A stretch of DNA of 64,000 bases from Azoarcus olearius (GCF_001682385.1 NZ_CP016210.1:2480001-2544000), one strand, 5' to 3'. Positions 8,263-20,008 are shown, counted from the stretch's first letter. A program made the numbers and translations. The notes: a model not told the origin generated them from the letters alone.

Positions 8263-9285
8263 ATGAAGAAGAAGCTCCTCAGCGCAGCCGTCATGGCGGC
8301 TCTCGGTCTCGCCGCCCTCTCCGCAAACGCGGCCGACACCGAACTCAACCTCTACTCGGCCCGCCACTATCAGACGGACGAAGCCCTGTACAGCAACTTC
8401 ACCAAGCTCACCGGCATCAAGATCAACCGGATCGAGGCGAAGGAAGACGAGTTGCTGGAACGCGTGCGCAACGAAGGCGCCAACAGCCCGGCCGACGTCT
8501 TCATCACGGTGGACGCCTCCCGCCTTGCCAAAGCCGATGAAGCCGGCATCTTCGCGCCGGTCAAGTCCAAGGTGCTGGAAGAGCGGATTCCCTCCCATCT
8601 GCGCGCGCCCAACTGGTTCTCCTATTCCACCCGCGCCCGCCTGATCGTGTACAACAAGGATCTCGTCAAGGGCGAGCAGGTGCAGACCTACGAGAGCCTT
8701 GCCGACCCCGCGCTGAAGGGCAAGGTGTGCACCCGCTCTGGCAGCCACCCCTACAACCTCTCGCTGGGCGCGGCGCTGATCCAGCACGATGGCGCGGCCA
8801 AGACCGAAGAGTGGGCAAAGGGCGTGGTCGCCAACTTCGCGCGTGCGCCCAAAGGCGGCGATACCGACCAGATCAAGGCAGTGGCCGAAGGCGAGTGCGG
8901 CGTCGCCATCGTGAACAGCTACTACCTCGCCCGCCTGATGAACTCGGAGAAAGCGGACGACCAGAAGCTGGCTGGCCGCATTGTTGCGGTGTGGCCCAAC
9001 CAGCAGAGTTGGGGCACCCATATCAACATCTCGGGTGCCGGCATGCTGAAGCACGCGCCGCACAAGGAAGCCGCGGTCAAGTTCCTGGAATACCTCGCGT
9101 CCGACGAAGCGCAGGCCTACTTTGCCAACGGCAACAACGAGTGGCCGGTCGTGCCGGGCGTCAAGGTTTCCAACCGCGCCCTCGACCGCCTCGGCCCGTT
9201 CAAGGCCGACACGCTGCCGGTGGGCGAACTCGCCAACACCGCGGCAGAAGCGCAGCGCATCTTCGACCGCGCCGGCTTCCGCTGA
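8263..9285 (+). CDS. fbpA: Fe(3+) ABC transporter periplasmic binding protein
   Basis: Periplasmic ferric iron-binding protein of the FbpA/FutA/IdiA family, 340 residues. Residues 1-23 are a signal peptide cleaved after SANA. The mature chain starts TELNLYSARHYQTDE, the usual FbpA N-terminus, and contains the iron-ligand tyrosine pair in NSYYLAR at about residue 225-228. It delivers Fe3+ to the FbpB permease, encoded convergently just downstream, and to FbpC. Start ATG 8263 follows a Fur-like control region. A terminator separates it from fbpB, so binding protein and permease are not one transcript. High confidence in family. Confidence 0.95.
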   Translation: MKKKLLSAAVMAALGLAALSANAADTELNLYSARHYQTDEALYSNFTKLTGIKINRIEAKEDELLERVRNEGANSPADVFITVDASRLAKADEAGIFAPVKSKVLEERIPSHLRAPNWFSYSTRARLIVYNKDLVKGEQVQTYESLADPALKGKVCTRSGSHPYNLSLGAALIQHDGAAKTEEWAKGVVANFARAPKGGDTDQIKAVAEGECGVAIVNSYYLARLMNSEKADDQKLAGRIVAVWPNQQSWGTHINISGAGMLKHAPHKEAAVKFLEYLASDEAQAYFANGNNEWPVVPGVKVSNRALDRLGPFKADTLPVGELANTAAEAQRIFDRAGFR

Positions 9286-9317
9286 TCCGCGGCGCGGCAA
9301 CGCAAAGCACGAAAACA

Positions 9318-9340
9318 GGGCCGGGCAACCGGCCCTTTTT
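9318..9340 (+). terminator. Terminator between convergent fbpA and fbpB
   Basis: Hairpin GGGCCGG-GCAA-CCGGCCC followed by five T. On the opposite strand the hairpin is followed by TGTTTTCG, so it may stop transcription from both sides. The T-run touches the fbpB stop codon. Confidence 0.9.
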
Positions 9341-11010
9341 CATGTCTCGACGCGGCGCCCCTTCACGATCTGGCGCGAGATCACGAACATCGGCAACAAG
9401 CCGACCGCCACGATCGTAAGCGCCGCGGTCGACGCCTCAGCCAGGCGCTCGTCGGCAGCAAGCGTGTAAGCCTGGGTCGCCAGCGTGTCGAAGTTGAACG
9501 GCCTCATTACCAGCGTGGCCGGCAGTTCCTTCATCACATCGACGAACACGAGCAAGGCGGCGGTGAGCAGGCTGCCGCGCAGGATAGGGATGTGCACCTT
9601 GCGCAACGTAGGCCACTTGCCGAAGCCGAGACTGCGCGCCGCATCGTCCATGCTGGGCGTGATCTTCCCCAGGCTGGATTCCACCGTGTGCAGCGCCACC
9701 GTGAGAAAGCGCCCGAGGTAGGCATACACCAGCGCAGCCACACCGCCGGTGAGCACGAGGCCGGGATTGACTCCGAAAGCCGACTCCCAGCCCGCAGCCA
9801 GCCAGTTGTCCAGCCGCGTCACCGGAATCAGCACCCCCACCGCAATCACCGAGCCCGGGACCGCGTAGCCCAGGCCAACGATGCGGTTGAGCACCAGCGG
9901 CAGCCGGCTGCGCGCCAGCCGCGCGGCGTAGGCCAGCACCAGCGCAAGCAGCACCGCGATGACCGCGGTCAGTGCCGCAAGGCTGAAGCTGTTGCGCGCC
10001 AGGTGCAGGAAACGGCCGCCAAACTGCGCATCGCCTTCCACGAGGGCCATCCGCAACAGCAGGCCGGCAGGCAGCAGGAAGCCGAGGAACAAGGGCATGA
10101 AACAGGCGACCGAGGCCACAAGGCCCGCCCCGCGCGACAGCGGCTGCCGGTTGGGCGAACCGAGGTTGCGCGAGGTGTTGTTGAAGCGCGCACGCCCGCG
10201 GCTCGCGCGCTCCAGCGCCAGCACCGCTACCACGAACGCAAGCAGCGCTGCCGAGAGCTGGGCCGCCGCGATGCGGTCGCCAAGCGAGAACCACGCACGA
10301 TAGATGCCGGTCGTGAAGGTCTGCACGCCGAAGTAGGACACCGTGCCGAAGTCGGCCAGCGTTTCCATCAACGCAAGTGCCGTGCCCGCCACCAGTGCCG
10401 GCCGCGCCAGCGGCAGCGACACCCGCAGAAAGCAGCCCCAAGGTCCCAGGCCGAGCGAACGCCCCGCTTCGAGCATGCCGCCCGCCCGCTCGAGGAAGGC
10501 CGCCCGCGCCAGCATGTATACATAGGGATAGAGGACGAACATGAACATCGCCGCCGCGCCGCCGACGGTGCGCACGTCCGGAAACCAGTAGTCGCCGCGG
10601 CGCCAGCCGAAGGTTTCGCGCAGCCAGCCCTGCACCGGGCCGACAAACTGCAGGAAGTCGGTGTAGACATAGCCCATGACGTAGGCGGGCACGGCCAGCG
10701 GCAGGATCAGCCCCCAGTCGTAGAAGCGGCGCCCGGGGAAATCGTGCATGGTGGTCAGCCAGGCGGTAGTCACGCCGATCGACGCCACGCCCAGCCCCAC
10801 CGCGACGCACAACACGAGCGTATTGGCGAGAAACTCCGGAAGGACCGTGGCGGCGAGGTGGCTCCAGGTTCCGGACGTGCCGCCCATGAACACATTGGAA
10901 AACACCGACAGCACGGGGGCCGCCACCAGGAAGGCAATCACCAGCGCGACCACCGTCAGCGCGGACCAGCGCCGGCCAACGCGCGCAAAACCTGCGCTGA
11001 GTTCCATCAT
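9340..11010 (-). CDS. fbpB: Fe(3+) ABC transporter permease (fused two-domain)
   Basis: Inner-membrane permease of 556 residues made of two homologous halves, each with a binding-protein-dependent permease EAA-type loop (LEAGRSLGLGPWGCFLRVSLPLARPAL in the first half, MDDAARSLGFGKWPTLRKVHIPILRG in the second, quoted here as landmarks only in part). About twelve hydrophobic segments are visible. FbpB proteins normally have this fused layout. Start ATG 11010 or the adjacent ATG 11007 follows a GGGAG; the frame is open to 11112 but the extra N-terminus looks non-coding and would collide with the divergent promoter region. Works with FbpA and FbpC. Confidence 0.92.
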   Translation of the reverse strand: MMELSAGFARVGRRWSALTVVALVIAFLVAAPVLSVFSNVFMGGTSGTWSHLAATVLPEFLANTLVLCVAVGLGVASIGVTTAWLTTMHDFPGRRFYDWGLILPLAVPAYVMGYVYTDFLQFVGPVQGWLRETFGWRRGDYWFPDVRTVGGAAAMFMFVLYPYVYMLARAAFLERAGGMLEAGRSLGLGPWGCFLRVSLPLARPALVAGTALALMETLADFGTVSYFGVQTFTTGIYRAWFSLGDRIAAAQLSAALLAFVVAVLALERASRGRARFNNTSRNLGSPNRQPLSRGAGLVASVACFMPLFLGFLLPAGLLLRMALVEGDAQFGGRFLHLARNSFSLAALTAVIAVLLALVLAYAARLARSRLPLVLNRIVGLGYAVPGSVIAVGVLIPVTRLDNWLAAGWESAFGVNPGLVLTGGVAALVYAYLGRFLTVALHTVESSLGKITPSMDDAARSLGFGKWPTLRKVHIPILRGSLLTAALLVFVDVMKELPATLVMRPFNFDTLATQAYTLAADERLAEASTAALTIVAVGLLPMFVISRQIVKGRRVET

Positions 11011-11123
11011 GCTCCCGGGAAGTATCCGCGGGACCATTCCGCGCGGTTTGCGGCGCAAATTATAATTGATCGCATTTGATTCACCGCAGTGCAATAATCG
11101 GCCAAACCGCATAGCTCCTGACC
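11011..11123. promoter_or_regulatory. Divergent promoter region of fbpB and fbpC
   Basis: AT-rich segment containing the self-complementary ATTATAAT at 11059-11066, which gives a TATAAT on both strands, and AATAAT at 11093-11098. The surrounding AT-rich hexamers could form a Fur site but the match is loose. No -35 elements with good spacing were found. Confidence 0.45.
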
Positions 11124-12248
11124 ATGGCCCACCTCGAACTCGCCGGCATCGACCTCGCCTACGGCAAGCACCAGATCGTACGGGGGCTTTCGCTCCGTCT
11201 CGAACAGGGCAGCATCGGCTGTCTGCTCGGCCCCTCGGGCTGCGGCAAGACCACCGTGCTGCGCAGCATCGCGGGCTTCGAGCCGGTGGCCGGAGGGGAA
11301 ATCCGGCTGGACGGCGCCGTGGTAAGCCGGCGCGACTTCCATCTTCCGCCCGAACGCCGCCGCATCGGCATGGTGTTCCAGGACTACGCGCTGTTTCCCC
11401 ATCTCACCATCGCCGGCAACATTGCCTTCGGTCTGCATGGCGAACGCGCCGAAGCCAAGCGCGCCCGTGTCGAGGAGTTGCTCGGGTTGGTCGGCCTCGC
11501 GGGCCAGGGTGAGAAATTCCCGCATGAAATGTCCGGCGGCCAGCAACAGCGTGTTGCCCTCGCCCGCGCGCTGGCGCCCCGTCCCAGCCTGCTGCTGCTC
11601 GACGAGCCTTTCTCCAACCTCGACGTCGAACTGCGCGAGCGGCTCTCGTACGAAGTCCGCGACATCATCAAGGCCACCCGCACCACCGCCATCCTGGTCA
11701 CCCACGACCAGCACGAGGCCTTTGCCGTCGCGGACGAAATCGGCATCGTCCACCAAGGGCACATCCAGCAGTGGGACACGCCGTACAACCTCTACCACCG
11801 GCCGGCCAACCGCTTCGTGGCGGACTTCATCGGCCAGGGGGTTTTCCTGCAAGGCACTGTCCTCAACGACCGCCAGGTGCAGGTCGAACTCGGCACGCTC
11901 AATAGCGCGTTGCCGGTCGAGTGCAGCAGCGGCTGTGGCGGCTGCACCCGCAGCTGCCGGGTCGACGTGCTGCTGCGCCCGGACGACGTGGTGCACGATG
12001 ACGTCAGCCCGCTGAAGGCCGAGGTGGTGCACAAGGCCTTCCGCGGCGCCGACATCCTCTACACGCTGAGGCTGGGCAGCGGGGCACGTGTGCTGTCGCT
12101 CGTTCCAAGCCACCACAATCACGCCCTGGGCGAACGCATCGGCATCCGGCTCGCGGCGGACCACGTCGTCACCTTCCATACCGACGACGAGGACGAAGCC
12201 GCCCCGCCGCAGCAGGTCCCGGAGCCCGCGCTGGTCCAGCTTTCGTAA
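11124..12248 (+). CDS. fbpC: Fe(3+) ABC transporter ATPase with cysteine cluster
   Basis: Cytoplasmic ATPase of 374 residues energising ferric iron import. Walker A GPSGCGKTT near residue 39, Q-loop VFQDYALFPH, signature MSGGQQQRVALARAL near 138, Walker B LLLLDEPFSNLD, and switch His in VTHDQHEAF. The C-terminal TOBE region holds an unusual Cys pattern CX3CX2CX3C at residues 267-278 (Cys 267, 271, 274, 278), which could bind a metal or Fe-S cluster and sense iron; this is inference. The gene is divergent from fbpB. Its stop codon overlaps the aat start by one base (TAATG), so aat is probably cotranscribed. Confidence 0.93.
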   Translation: MAHLELAGIDLAYGKHQIVRGLSLRLEQGSIGCLLGPSGCGKTTVLRSIAGFEPVAGGEIRLDGAVVSRRDFHLPPERRRIGMVFQDYALFPHLTIAGNIAFGLHGERAEAKRARVEELLGLVGLAGQGEKFPHEMSGGQQQRVALARALAPRPSLLLLDEPFSNLDVELRERLSYEVRDIIKATRTTAILVTHDQHEAFAVADEIGIVHQGHIQQWDTPYNLYHRPANRFVADFIGQGVFLQGTVLNDRQVQVELGTLNSALPVECSSGCGGCTRSCRVDVLLRPDDVVHDDVSPLKAEVVHKAFRGADILYTLRLGSGARVLSLVPSHHNHALGERIGIRLAADHVVTFHTDDEDEAAPPQQVPEPALVQLS

Positions 12249-12955
12249 TGATCCCGTGGCTGACCGACCGCCCGGCGTTTCCGCCTGTTGAACGCGCCCT
12301 GACCGAGCCCAACGGCTTGCTCGCCGCCGGCGGCCGGCTGACGCCCGAATGGCTGCTCGCGGCCTACCGGCGCGGCATCTTTCCGTGGTACAGCGACGGC
12401 GAACCCATCCTGTGGTGGAGCCCGGACCCACGCCTGGTGCTGCAACCGGCCCAGATCCGCATCACGCGCTCGCTGCGCAAGGTGCTGCGCGCGCGACGCT
12501 TCGAAGTGCGCTTCGACACCGCCTTTGCACGCGTCATCGAAGAATGCGCCGCCCCGCGCGAACCCGGCGGCGGCACCTGGATCACCCCGGAAATCCGCGC
12601 CGCCTATCTGCGGATGCACGAACTGGGCTACGCCCACAGTGTGGAGTCATGGCTCGACGGCCGCCTGGTCGGAGGCCTCTACGGCATGGCACTGGGGCGC
12701 GCCTTCTTCGGCGAATCCATGTTCAGCCGCGTCAGCGACGCTTCCAAGGTCGCCCTCGCCCACCTCGCCCGCTTCCTTGAGCAGCGCGATTTTGGCGTGA
12801 TAGATTGCCAGATGACTACGCCCCACCTGCTCTCCATGGGGGCTCACGAAATCGCCCGGCGCGAGTTCTGCGCGGGCCTAGAACGGTGGACGGCGGAAGG
12901 ACCGCCGCCCGCGAAATGGAGCGGAACGACTGCCGCCGAATTCGACTGGAACTGA
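12248..12955 (+). CDS. aat: Leucyl/phenylalanyl-tRNA--protein transferase
   Basis: Transfers Leu or Phe from aminoacyl-tRNA to N-terminal Arg or Lys of proteins, making them ClpS/ClpAP substrates in the bacterial N-degron pathway. The protein has 235 residues, usual for the family, with the typical opening [26 protein letters not shown], the [21 protein letters not shown] block and the later GESMFSR motif. Start ATG overlaps the fbpC stop by one base. It is followed by bpt, the second transferase of the same pathway. Confidence 0.97.
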   Translation: MIPWLTDRPAFPPVERALTEPNGLLAAGGRLTPEWLLAAYRRGIFPWYSDGEPILWWSPDPRLVLQPAQIRITRSLRKVLRARRFEVRFDTAFARVIEECAAPREPGGGTWITPEIRAAYLRMHELGYAHSVESWLDGRLVGGLYGMALGRAFFGESMFSRVSDASKVALAHLARFLEQRDFGVIDCQMTTPHLLSMGAHEIARREFCAGLERWTAEGPPPAKWSGTTAAEFDWN

Positions 12956-13014
12956 CGCGCCGTCCGGCGACTCAACTGGAGCGAGCAGGCAATCACGCAC
13001 GCAGGCGCACGACG

Positions 13015-13755
13015 ATGCAGAAGGACTACCCCTACGCCCTGATCCAGTTTTACGCCACGGCACCGTACGCCTGCTCCTACCTGCCCGAACGCATGGCGCG
13101 CTCGCAGGTGGCCACCCCCGGCCACCTCATCGATCCCCAGGTCTATAGTGAACTCGTCCGCCGCGGTTTTCGTCGCAGCGGCGTGTTCACCTACCGGCCC
13201 CACTGCGACCACTGCAGCGCCTGCGTGCCGGTGCGTATTCCGGTCCAGCGCTTCCAGCCCGACCGCAGCCAGCGCCGCGCGTGGTCGCGCCACGCGGACC
13301 TCGAAGTGGCCGAGCAACCGCTGCTGTTCTCCGAGGAACACTACACCCTCTACCAGCGCTATCAGTCCTCGCGCCACGCCGGCGGCGGCATGGACCAGGA
13401 CAACCGCGAGCAATACGCGCATTTCCTGCTCCAGAGCCATGTCGATACGCGACTGGTCGAGTTCCGCGAGAACGGCCTGCTGCGCATGGTCAGCGTCATC
13501 GACCGCCTCACTGACGGCCTGTCCAGCGTCTACACCTTCTTCGAGCCGGACACCTCGCGCAGCGCGTTCGGCACCTTTGGCGTGCTCTGGCAGGTGGAGG
13601 CGTGCCGCCGGCTGAAGCTGCCCTATCTCTATCTCGGCTACTGGATCGAGGAGAGCCGCAAGATGGCCTACAAGGCGCGCTTCCGCCCGCTCGAGGGCTA
13701 TACCGACGGGCGCTGGCAGCCGCTCGAACCGCAAATCGCACCGCCCGACGCCTGA
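13015..13755 (+). CDS. bpt: Leucyl-tRNA--protein transferase Bpt (arginyltransferase-related)
   Basis: Homologue of eukaryotic Ate1 arginyltransferase; in bacteria Bpt adds Leu to N-terminal Asp or Glu and so feeds ClpS-dependent degradation. The 246-residue protein shows the N-terminal [16 protein letters not shown] segment, the [14 protein letters not shown] cysteine cluster and the C-terminal [19 protein letters not shown] block typical of the family (cited in part). Start ATG 13015 is chosen because the frame's upstream part lies inside aat; spacing to aat is 59 bases. Aat and Bpt together broaden the set of N-degrons. Confidence 0.95.
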   Translation: MQKDYPYALIQFYATAPYACSYLPERMARSQVATPGHLIDPQVYSELVRRGFRRSGVFTYRPHCDHCSACVPVRIPVQRFQPDRSQRRAWSRHADLEVAEQPLLFSEEHYTLYQRYQSSRHAGGGMDQDNREQYAHFLLQSHVDTRLVEFRENGLLRMVSVIDRLTDGLSSVYTFFEPDTSRSAFGTFGVLWQVEACRRLKLPYLYLGYWIEESRKMAYKARFRPLEGYTDGRWQPLEPQIAPPDA

Positions 13756-13790
13756 CGCGACGCCCGCGCGGCTTTCCGCCTGCCCCGCCT

Positions 13791-13819
13791 TCGACCACGC
13801 GGGGTCGAAACGCTACAAT
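13791..13819 (+). promoter_or_regulatory. Probable promoter of pyrD
   Basis: TCGACC (13791-13796), 17-base spacer, TACAAT (13814-13819). The -10 has five of six consensus bases. The predicted transcription start, about seven bases on, coincides with the pyrD ATG at 13826, so a leaderless message is likely. Confidence 0.5.
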
Positions 13820-13825
13820 CCCGCG

Positions 13826-14842
13826 ATGCTCTACGACATCGCCCGCCCCTTCCTGTTTTCGCTCGACGCGGAAACCGCCCACGAGTTCACCCTCGCCGCC
13901 CTCAACCTCGCCGGCCGCACGCTGCCCGCCGGCAAACCGGAAGCCGCTGACGCGGTGCGCGTGATGGGAATCGACTTTCCCAACCGCATCGGACTCGCCG
14001 CCGGCCTCGACAAGAACGGTGAGGCCATCGACGGTCTCGCCCGGCTGGGCTTCGGTTTCATCGAAATCGGCACCATCACCCCGCGCCCGCAGCCGGGCAA
14101 CCCGCGCCCGCGGCTGTTCCGCCTGCCGGAAGTGCGCGGCATCATCAACCGCATGGGCTTCAACAACCACGGCGTCGATACGCTGGTGGCCAACGTCAAG
14201 GCAGCGCGCTTCAAGGGCGTGCTCGGCATCAACATCGGCAAGAACTTCGACACGCCGATCGAGAACGCCGCCGATGACTACCTCGCCTGCCTCGACAAGG
14301 TTTATCCGCTGGCAAGCTACGTCACGGTCAATATCTCCTCGCCGAACACCAAGAACCTGCGCCAGTTGCAGGGCGAATCCGAACTCGACGACCTGCTCGG
14401 CCGCCTCAAGTCGGCCCAGCAACGCCTCGCCGATCAGCACGGCCGCTACGTGCCGCTGACGCTGAAGATCGCCCCCGATCTGGAAGCAGCGCAGATCACC
14501 AATATCGCCGACGCGCTGCGCCGTCACCGCATCGACGCCGTGATCGCCACCAACACGACGATTTCACGCGACAAGGTGCAGGGCGTGCGCTTCGCGGAAC
14601 AGCAGGGCGGCCTGTCCGGCGCCCCGGTGTTCGAGGCCTCGACCGCCGTCGTCGCGCAGCTGGCGACGGCGCTGGGCGGCGAACTGCCGATCATCGCCGC
14701 AGGCGGCGTCATGGACGCCCGCAGCGCGCGCGCCAAGCTCGAAGCCGGTGCGAGTCTGGTGCAGCTGTACAGCGGCCTCATCTACCGCGGTCCCTACCTG
14801 GTGCGGGAGTGCGTGCGCGCCACCGCGGACTTCCCGCGTTAA
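13826..14842 (+). CDS. pyrD: Dihydroorotate dehydrogenase (quinone), class 2
   Basis: Membrane-associated FMN enzyme of pyrimidine synthesis that oxidises dihydroorotate to orotate with quinone. Length 338 fits class 2. Visible motifs: N-terminal membrane-association helix [23 protein letters not shown]-binding [16 protein letters not shown], catalytic Ser region [14 protein letters not shown], and the phosphate-binding [20 protein letters not shown] block. It stands alone with its own promoter. No other pyrimidine gene is in the window. Confidence 0.97.
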   Translation: MLYDIARPFLFSLDAETAHEFTLAALNLAGRTLPAGKPEAADAVRVMGIDFPNRIGLAAGLDKNGEAIDGLARLGFGFIEIGTITPRPQPGNPRPRLFRLPEVRGIINRMGFNNHGVDTLVANVKAARFKGVLGINIGKNFDTPIENAADDYLACLDKVYPLASYVTVNISSPNTKNLRQLQGESELDDLLGRLKSAQQRLADQHGRYVPLTLKIAPDLEAAQITNIADALRRHRIDAVIATNTTISRDKVQGVRFAEQQGGLSGAPVFEASTAVVAQLATALGGELPIIAAGGVMDARSARAKLEAGASLVQLYSGLIYRGPYLVRECVRATADFPR

Positions 14843-14975
14843 GACGTTCCGCCCCTGCCGGCATATTCCACGGCGGGCACCGCAGATGGTTTTCGCCGGC
14901 GGGCCCCAAGGCCGTGCATCCGCGCCGGCCCGCGCACCAAACCGGCGCAAAAACATCTTTTCTTTCAGTATCTTG

Positions 14976-15019
14976 CATAATGTGTATGGTTGACAGCGGC
15001 GCGATCGCCTCGCTACATT
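14976..15019 (+). promoter_or_regulatory. xdh promoter with upstream inverted repeat
   Basis: Perfect TTGACA at 14990-14995, 18-base spacer and TACATT at 15014-15019. An inverted repeat CATA-N5-TATG at 14976-14988 abuts the -35, a usual place for an activator or repressor site. The predicted leader is about 25 bases long and contains GGAG five bases before the xdhA ATG. Confidence 0.65.
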
Positions 15020-15050
15020 GATCCGCATCCCGATCGCCCACGGAGCCCGT

Positions 15051-16563
<1,513 letters not shown>

Positions 16564-16577
<14 letters not shown>

Positions 16578-18903
16578 GCTGGGAACAGTCGATGCGGCGG
16601 CCATCCGCGGCGGGGTCGGCACCGCGCAGACGCACGACTCGGCCCACCTGCACGTGACCGGCTGCGCCAGCTACATCGACGACCTGCCTGAACTGCGTGG
16701 CACCCTGCATGCCGCGCTCGGACTGTCGCAGCGCGCTCATGCCCGCGTCCTCGCCCTCGACCTCGCCCCGGTCCGTTCCGCGCCGGGCGTGGTCGCGGTC
16801 TATACGGCGGCCGACGTCCCCGGCCTCAACGACTTCGGCCCGGTCATCCACGACGATCCGATCTTTGCCTCCGACGAGGTGCAGTTCCACGGCCAGGCCC
16901 TGTTCGTGGTAGTGGCGCACGACATGCGCGCGGCCCGGATGGCGGCCCGTCTGGCGCGGGTGGAGTACGAAGACCTGCCCGCGTTGCTGACCACCGACGA
17001 GGCGCTCGCGGCCGGCAGCACCGTGCTGCCCGACGCGACGCTGCGCCGCGGCGACGCCGATGCCGCGATCGGCGCGGCGCCGCACCGTCTCGCCGGCAGC
17101 GTGCGGCTGGGCGGGCAGGACCACTTCTATCTCGAAACCCACATCGCCTACGCGATCCCGCGCGAAGACCGCACGCTGCACGTGCATTCCTCCAGCCAGC
17201 ATCCGGGCGAGGTACAGCTGCAGGTTGCGCACGCGCTGGGCGTCGACGCCAAGGACGTGGTGATCGAATGCCGGCGCATGGGCGGCGGCTTCGGCGGCAA
17301 GGAGAGCCAGCCCGGGCAGATCGCCGCGATCGCCGCAATCGCCGCGTGGCACACCGGCCACCCGGTCAAGCTGCGACTTGACCGCGACGACGACATGGCG
17401 CTGACCGGCAAGCGCCACGATTTCCGCATCGACTGGGAAGCCGGCTTCGACGATGACGGCCTCATCCTCGGCGTGCGTTTCATGCACGGCTGCCGCGCCG
17501 GCTACTCGGCCGACCTCACCGGCGCCATCGCCGACCGCGCGATGTTCCACGCCGACAACGCCTACTACCTCGGCGACGTGACGATCGAGTCGCACCGCTG
17601 CAAGACGCACACGGTGTCCAACACCGCCTTTCGCGGATTCGGCGGTCCTCAGGGCATGTTCGGCATCGAAGAGGTGATCGACGCCATCGCCCGCCACCTC
17701 GGGCGCGACCCGCTGGAAGTGCGCAAACTCAACTACTACGGCACCGACGCGCGCAACACCACGCACTACGGCCAGACGATCACCGACAACGTCATCCACA
17801 CGCTCACCGCCACGCTCGAAGCCGAGTGCGACTACGCCGCCCGGCGCGCGGCGCTGCGCGCGTGGAACGGCGCCAGCCCGGTCATCAAGAAGGGCATCGC
17901 GCTGACGCCGGTGAAGTTCGGCATCTCCTTCACCGCCACCCACCTCAACCAGGCGGGCGCCCTGCTCCACGTCTATACCGACGGCACCGTGCTGCTCAAC
18001 CACGGCGGCACCGAAATGGGCCAGGGCCTGTTCACCAAGGTGGCGCAGGTGGTGGCCGAAGAGCTGCAGATCGACCTCGACCGCATCCGCGTCACCGCAT
18101 CGGACACCTCGCGCGTACCCAATGCCTCCGCCACCGCCGCCTCCAGCGGCGCGGACCTCAACGGCAAGGCGGCGCAGGATGCCGCGCGCAAGATCAAGGC
18201 ACGCCTCGCCGGATTCGCCGCGGCCCGGTTCGGCGTGCGCGAGGACGAGGTGGTGTTCCGCGCCAACCGTGTCCACGCCGGCACCGCCAGCCTCAGCTTT
18301 GCCGAACTCGCCCACGCGGCGTGGATGGCGCGGGTGTCGCTGTCGGCCACCGGCTTCTACCGCACCCCCAAGATCTCCTACGACCGCGCGACCCTTTCCG
18401 GGCGGCCGTTCTACTACTACGCCTACGGCGTGGCCTGCAGCGAAGTCGCCATCGACACCCTCACCGGCGAATCGCGTGTATTGCGCGTCGACATCCTGCA
18501 CGACGCCGGCCGCTCGCTGAATCCGGCGATCGACCTCGGCCAGGTGGAAGGCGGCTTCATCCAGGGCATGGGCTGGCTGACGATGGAAGCCCTGCGCTGG
18601 GACGCTTCAGGCCGGCTGCTGACCCACGCGCCATCCACCTACAAGATTCCCGCGGTGTCGGACCTGCCGCCGGTGTTCAACGTGCGCCTGTGGGAAGACG
18701 GCCACAACAGCGAGGACGCGATCTTCCGCTCCAAGGCCGTGGGCGAGCCGCCCTTCATGCTGGCGCTGTCGGTCTGGTACGCGATCAAGGACGCCGTGGC
18801 CGCCGCGGCGGACTACCGCGTCACGCCCCGGCTCGACGCGCCCGCCACCGCGGAGGAAATCCTCCGCGCGGTGGACGCCGCCCGCCAGGCCGCAGGCGTC
18901 TGA
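16564..18903 (+). CDS. xdhB: Xanthine dehydrogenase molybdopterin-binding large subunit
   Basis: Catalytic subunit, 779 residues. After an aldehyde-oxidase a/b hammerhead-like N-terminal domain come the molybdopterin-binding motifs MGGGFGGKESQPGQ, AFRGFGGPQGMFGIEEV and GGTEMGQGLFTKV, and the C-terminal KAVGEPPFMLALSVW segment with the conserved Glu of the active site. Start ATG 16564 has GGGAGA nine bases upstream and overlaps xdhA. It forms an (XdhA-XdhB)2 enzyme with XdhC as maturation factor. Confidence 0.96.
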
Positions 18904-18913
18904 AGGCCCACCG

Positions 18914-20008
18914 ATGCGGACCGCCGATCTGCTCGCCGCCCTGCACCGCCAGCTCGACGCCGGCCACCCCGCGGTGTGGGTGAGCGTGGCGGCGACACGC
19001 GGTTCGGTGCCACGCGGGCCGGGCGCGCGGATGCTGGTCGATGAAAACGCGACGAGCGGCACCATCGGCGGCGGCCACCTCGAACTGCGCGCGATCGAAC
19101 TCGCGCGCGAAATGCTCCGCGACGCCGCCGGCAACCCCGGGCGTGCGCCCGCCGCGCGGCACCAGCGCCTGATCCTTGGCGCCAGCCTCGGCCAATGCTG
19201 CGGCGGCATGGTGGACCTGGCGCTCGATCTGGTGCGGCCGGCGCAGGCCGAATGGCTGGCCGCTGCCGGCCAGCTGGAGGCGCAGGGCGAAGACTGGATA
19301 CGCATCCTCGACCTTCACCACAGCCGCGTAAGCGTGGTGCCGGCGCACGCGCTGCAGAATGCACTGCCCGCCGACCTCGCCAATGCGGTCGCGGCCCTGC
19401 TGTGCTCGGCCGACGACAACGCGACGCTCGTGCCGGGCACCGGCGCCCCCCGCTACAGCGTGGAAAGCGTGCGCAGCCCCGCACTCCACATCGCGCTGTT
19501 CGGCGCCGGTCACGTCGGCACCGCGCTGATCGAGGTGCTCGGGCGGCTGCCGGTGGCGGTCAGCTGGATCGACCCGCGCGAGGGCGCGTTCCCCGCCCAG
19601 GTTCCGCCCAACGTGCGCTGCCTGCAGTACGACGAGCCGGACGACGCGCTAGCAATGCTGCCCGCGGGCACCGCGGCGCTGGTGATGACGCACAGCCACG
19701 CGCTCGACCTCGCCCTCGTCCGTGCCTGGCTCGACCGCGGCGACTTCCGCTTCCTCGGGCTGATCGGCTCGCGTACCAAACGCGCCAGCTTCGAGCACCG
19801 GCTGCGCGACCGCGGCTACAGCGCCGAGCAGTTGGCGCGCCTGACCTGCCCGGTGGGCGACACCGGCGTGATCGGCAAGGAACCGGAGGTCATCGCCATT
19901 GCGATCGCCGCCCAGTTGCTCACGCTCCGCACAAGGTCGACGCCTCCGTCAGCAGGCGTGCCGCCGGTCGCATGCACGACCGGCGCGAACGTCGAGAACT
20001 GCGCATGA
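18914..20008 (+). CDS. xdhC: Xanthine dehydrogenase accessory factor XdhC
   Basis: Molybdenum cofactor chaperone that receives sulfurated Moco and loads XdhB; it is not part of the mature enzyme. Length 364. N-terminal XdhC/CoxI domain with TRGSVPRGPGARMLV and GGGHLELRAIELA, C-terminal Rossmann domain with ALFGAGHVGTALIEVL and GLIGSRTKRASF. It starts ten bases after xdhB and overlaps the next ORF by ATGA. Confidence 0.95.
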   Translation: MRTADLLAALHRQLDAGHPAVWVSVAATRGSVPRGPGARMLVDENATSGTIGGGHLELRAIELAREMLRDAAGNPGRAPAARHQRLILGASLGQCCGGMVDLALDLVRPAQAEWLAAAGQLEAQGEDWIRILDLHHSRVSVVPAHALQNALPADLANAVAALLCSADDNATLVPGTGAPRYSVESVRSPALHIALFGAGHVGTALIEVLGRLPVAVSWIDPREGAFPAQVPPNVRCLQYDEPDDALAMLPAGTAALVMTHSHALDLALVRAWLDRGDFRFLGLIGSRTKRASFEHRLRDRGYSAEQLARLTCPVGDTGVIGKEPEVIAIAIAAQLLTLRTRSTPPSAGVPPVACTTGANVENCA

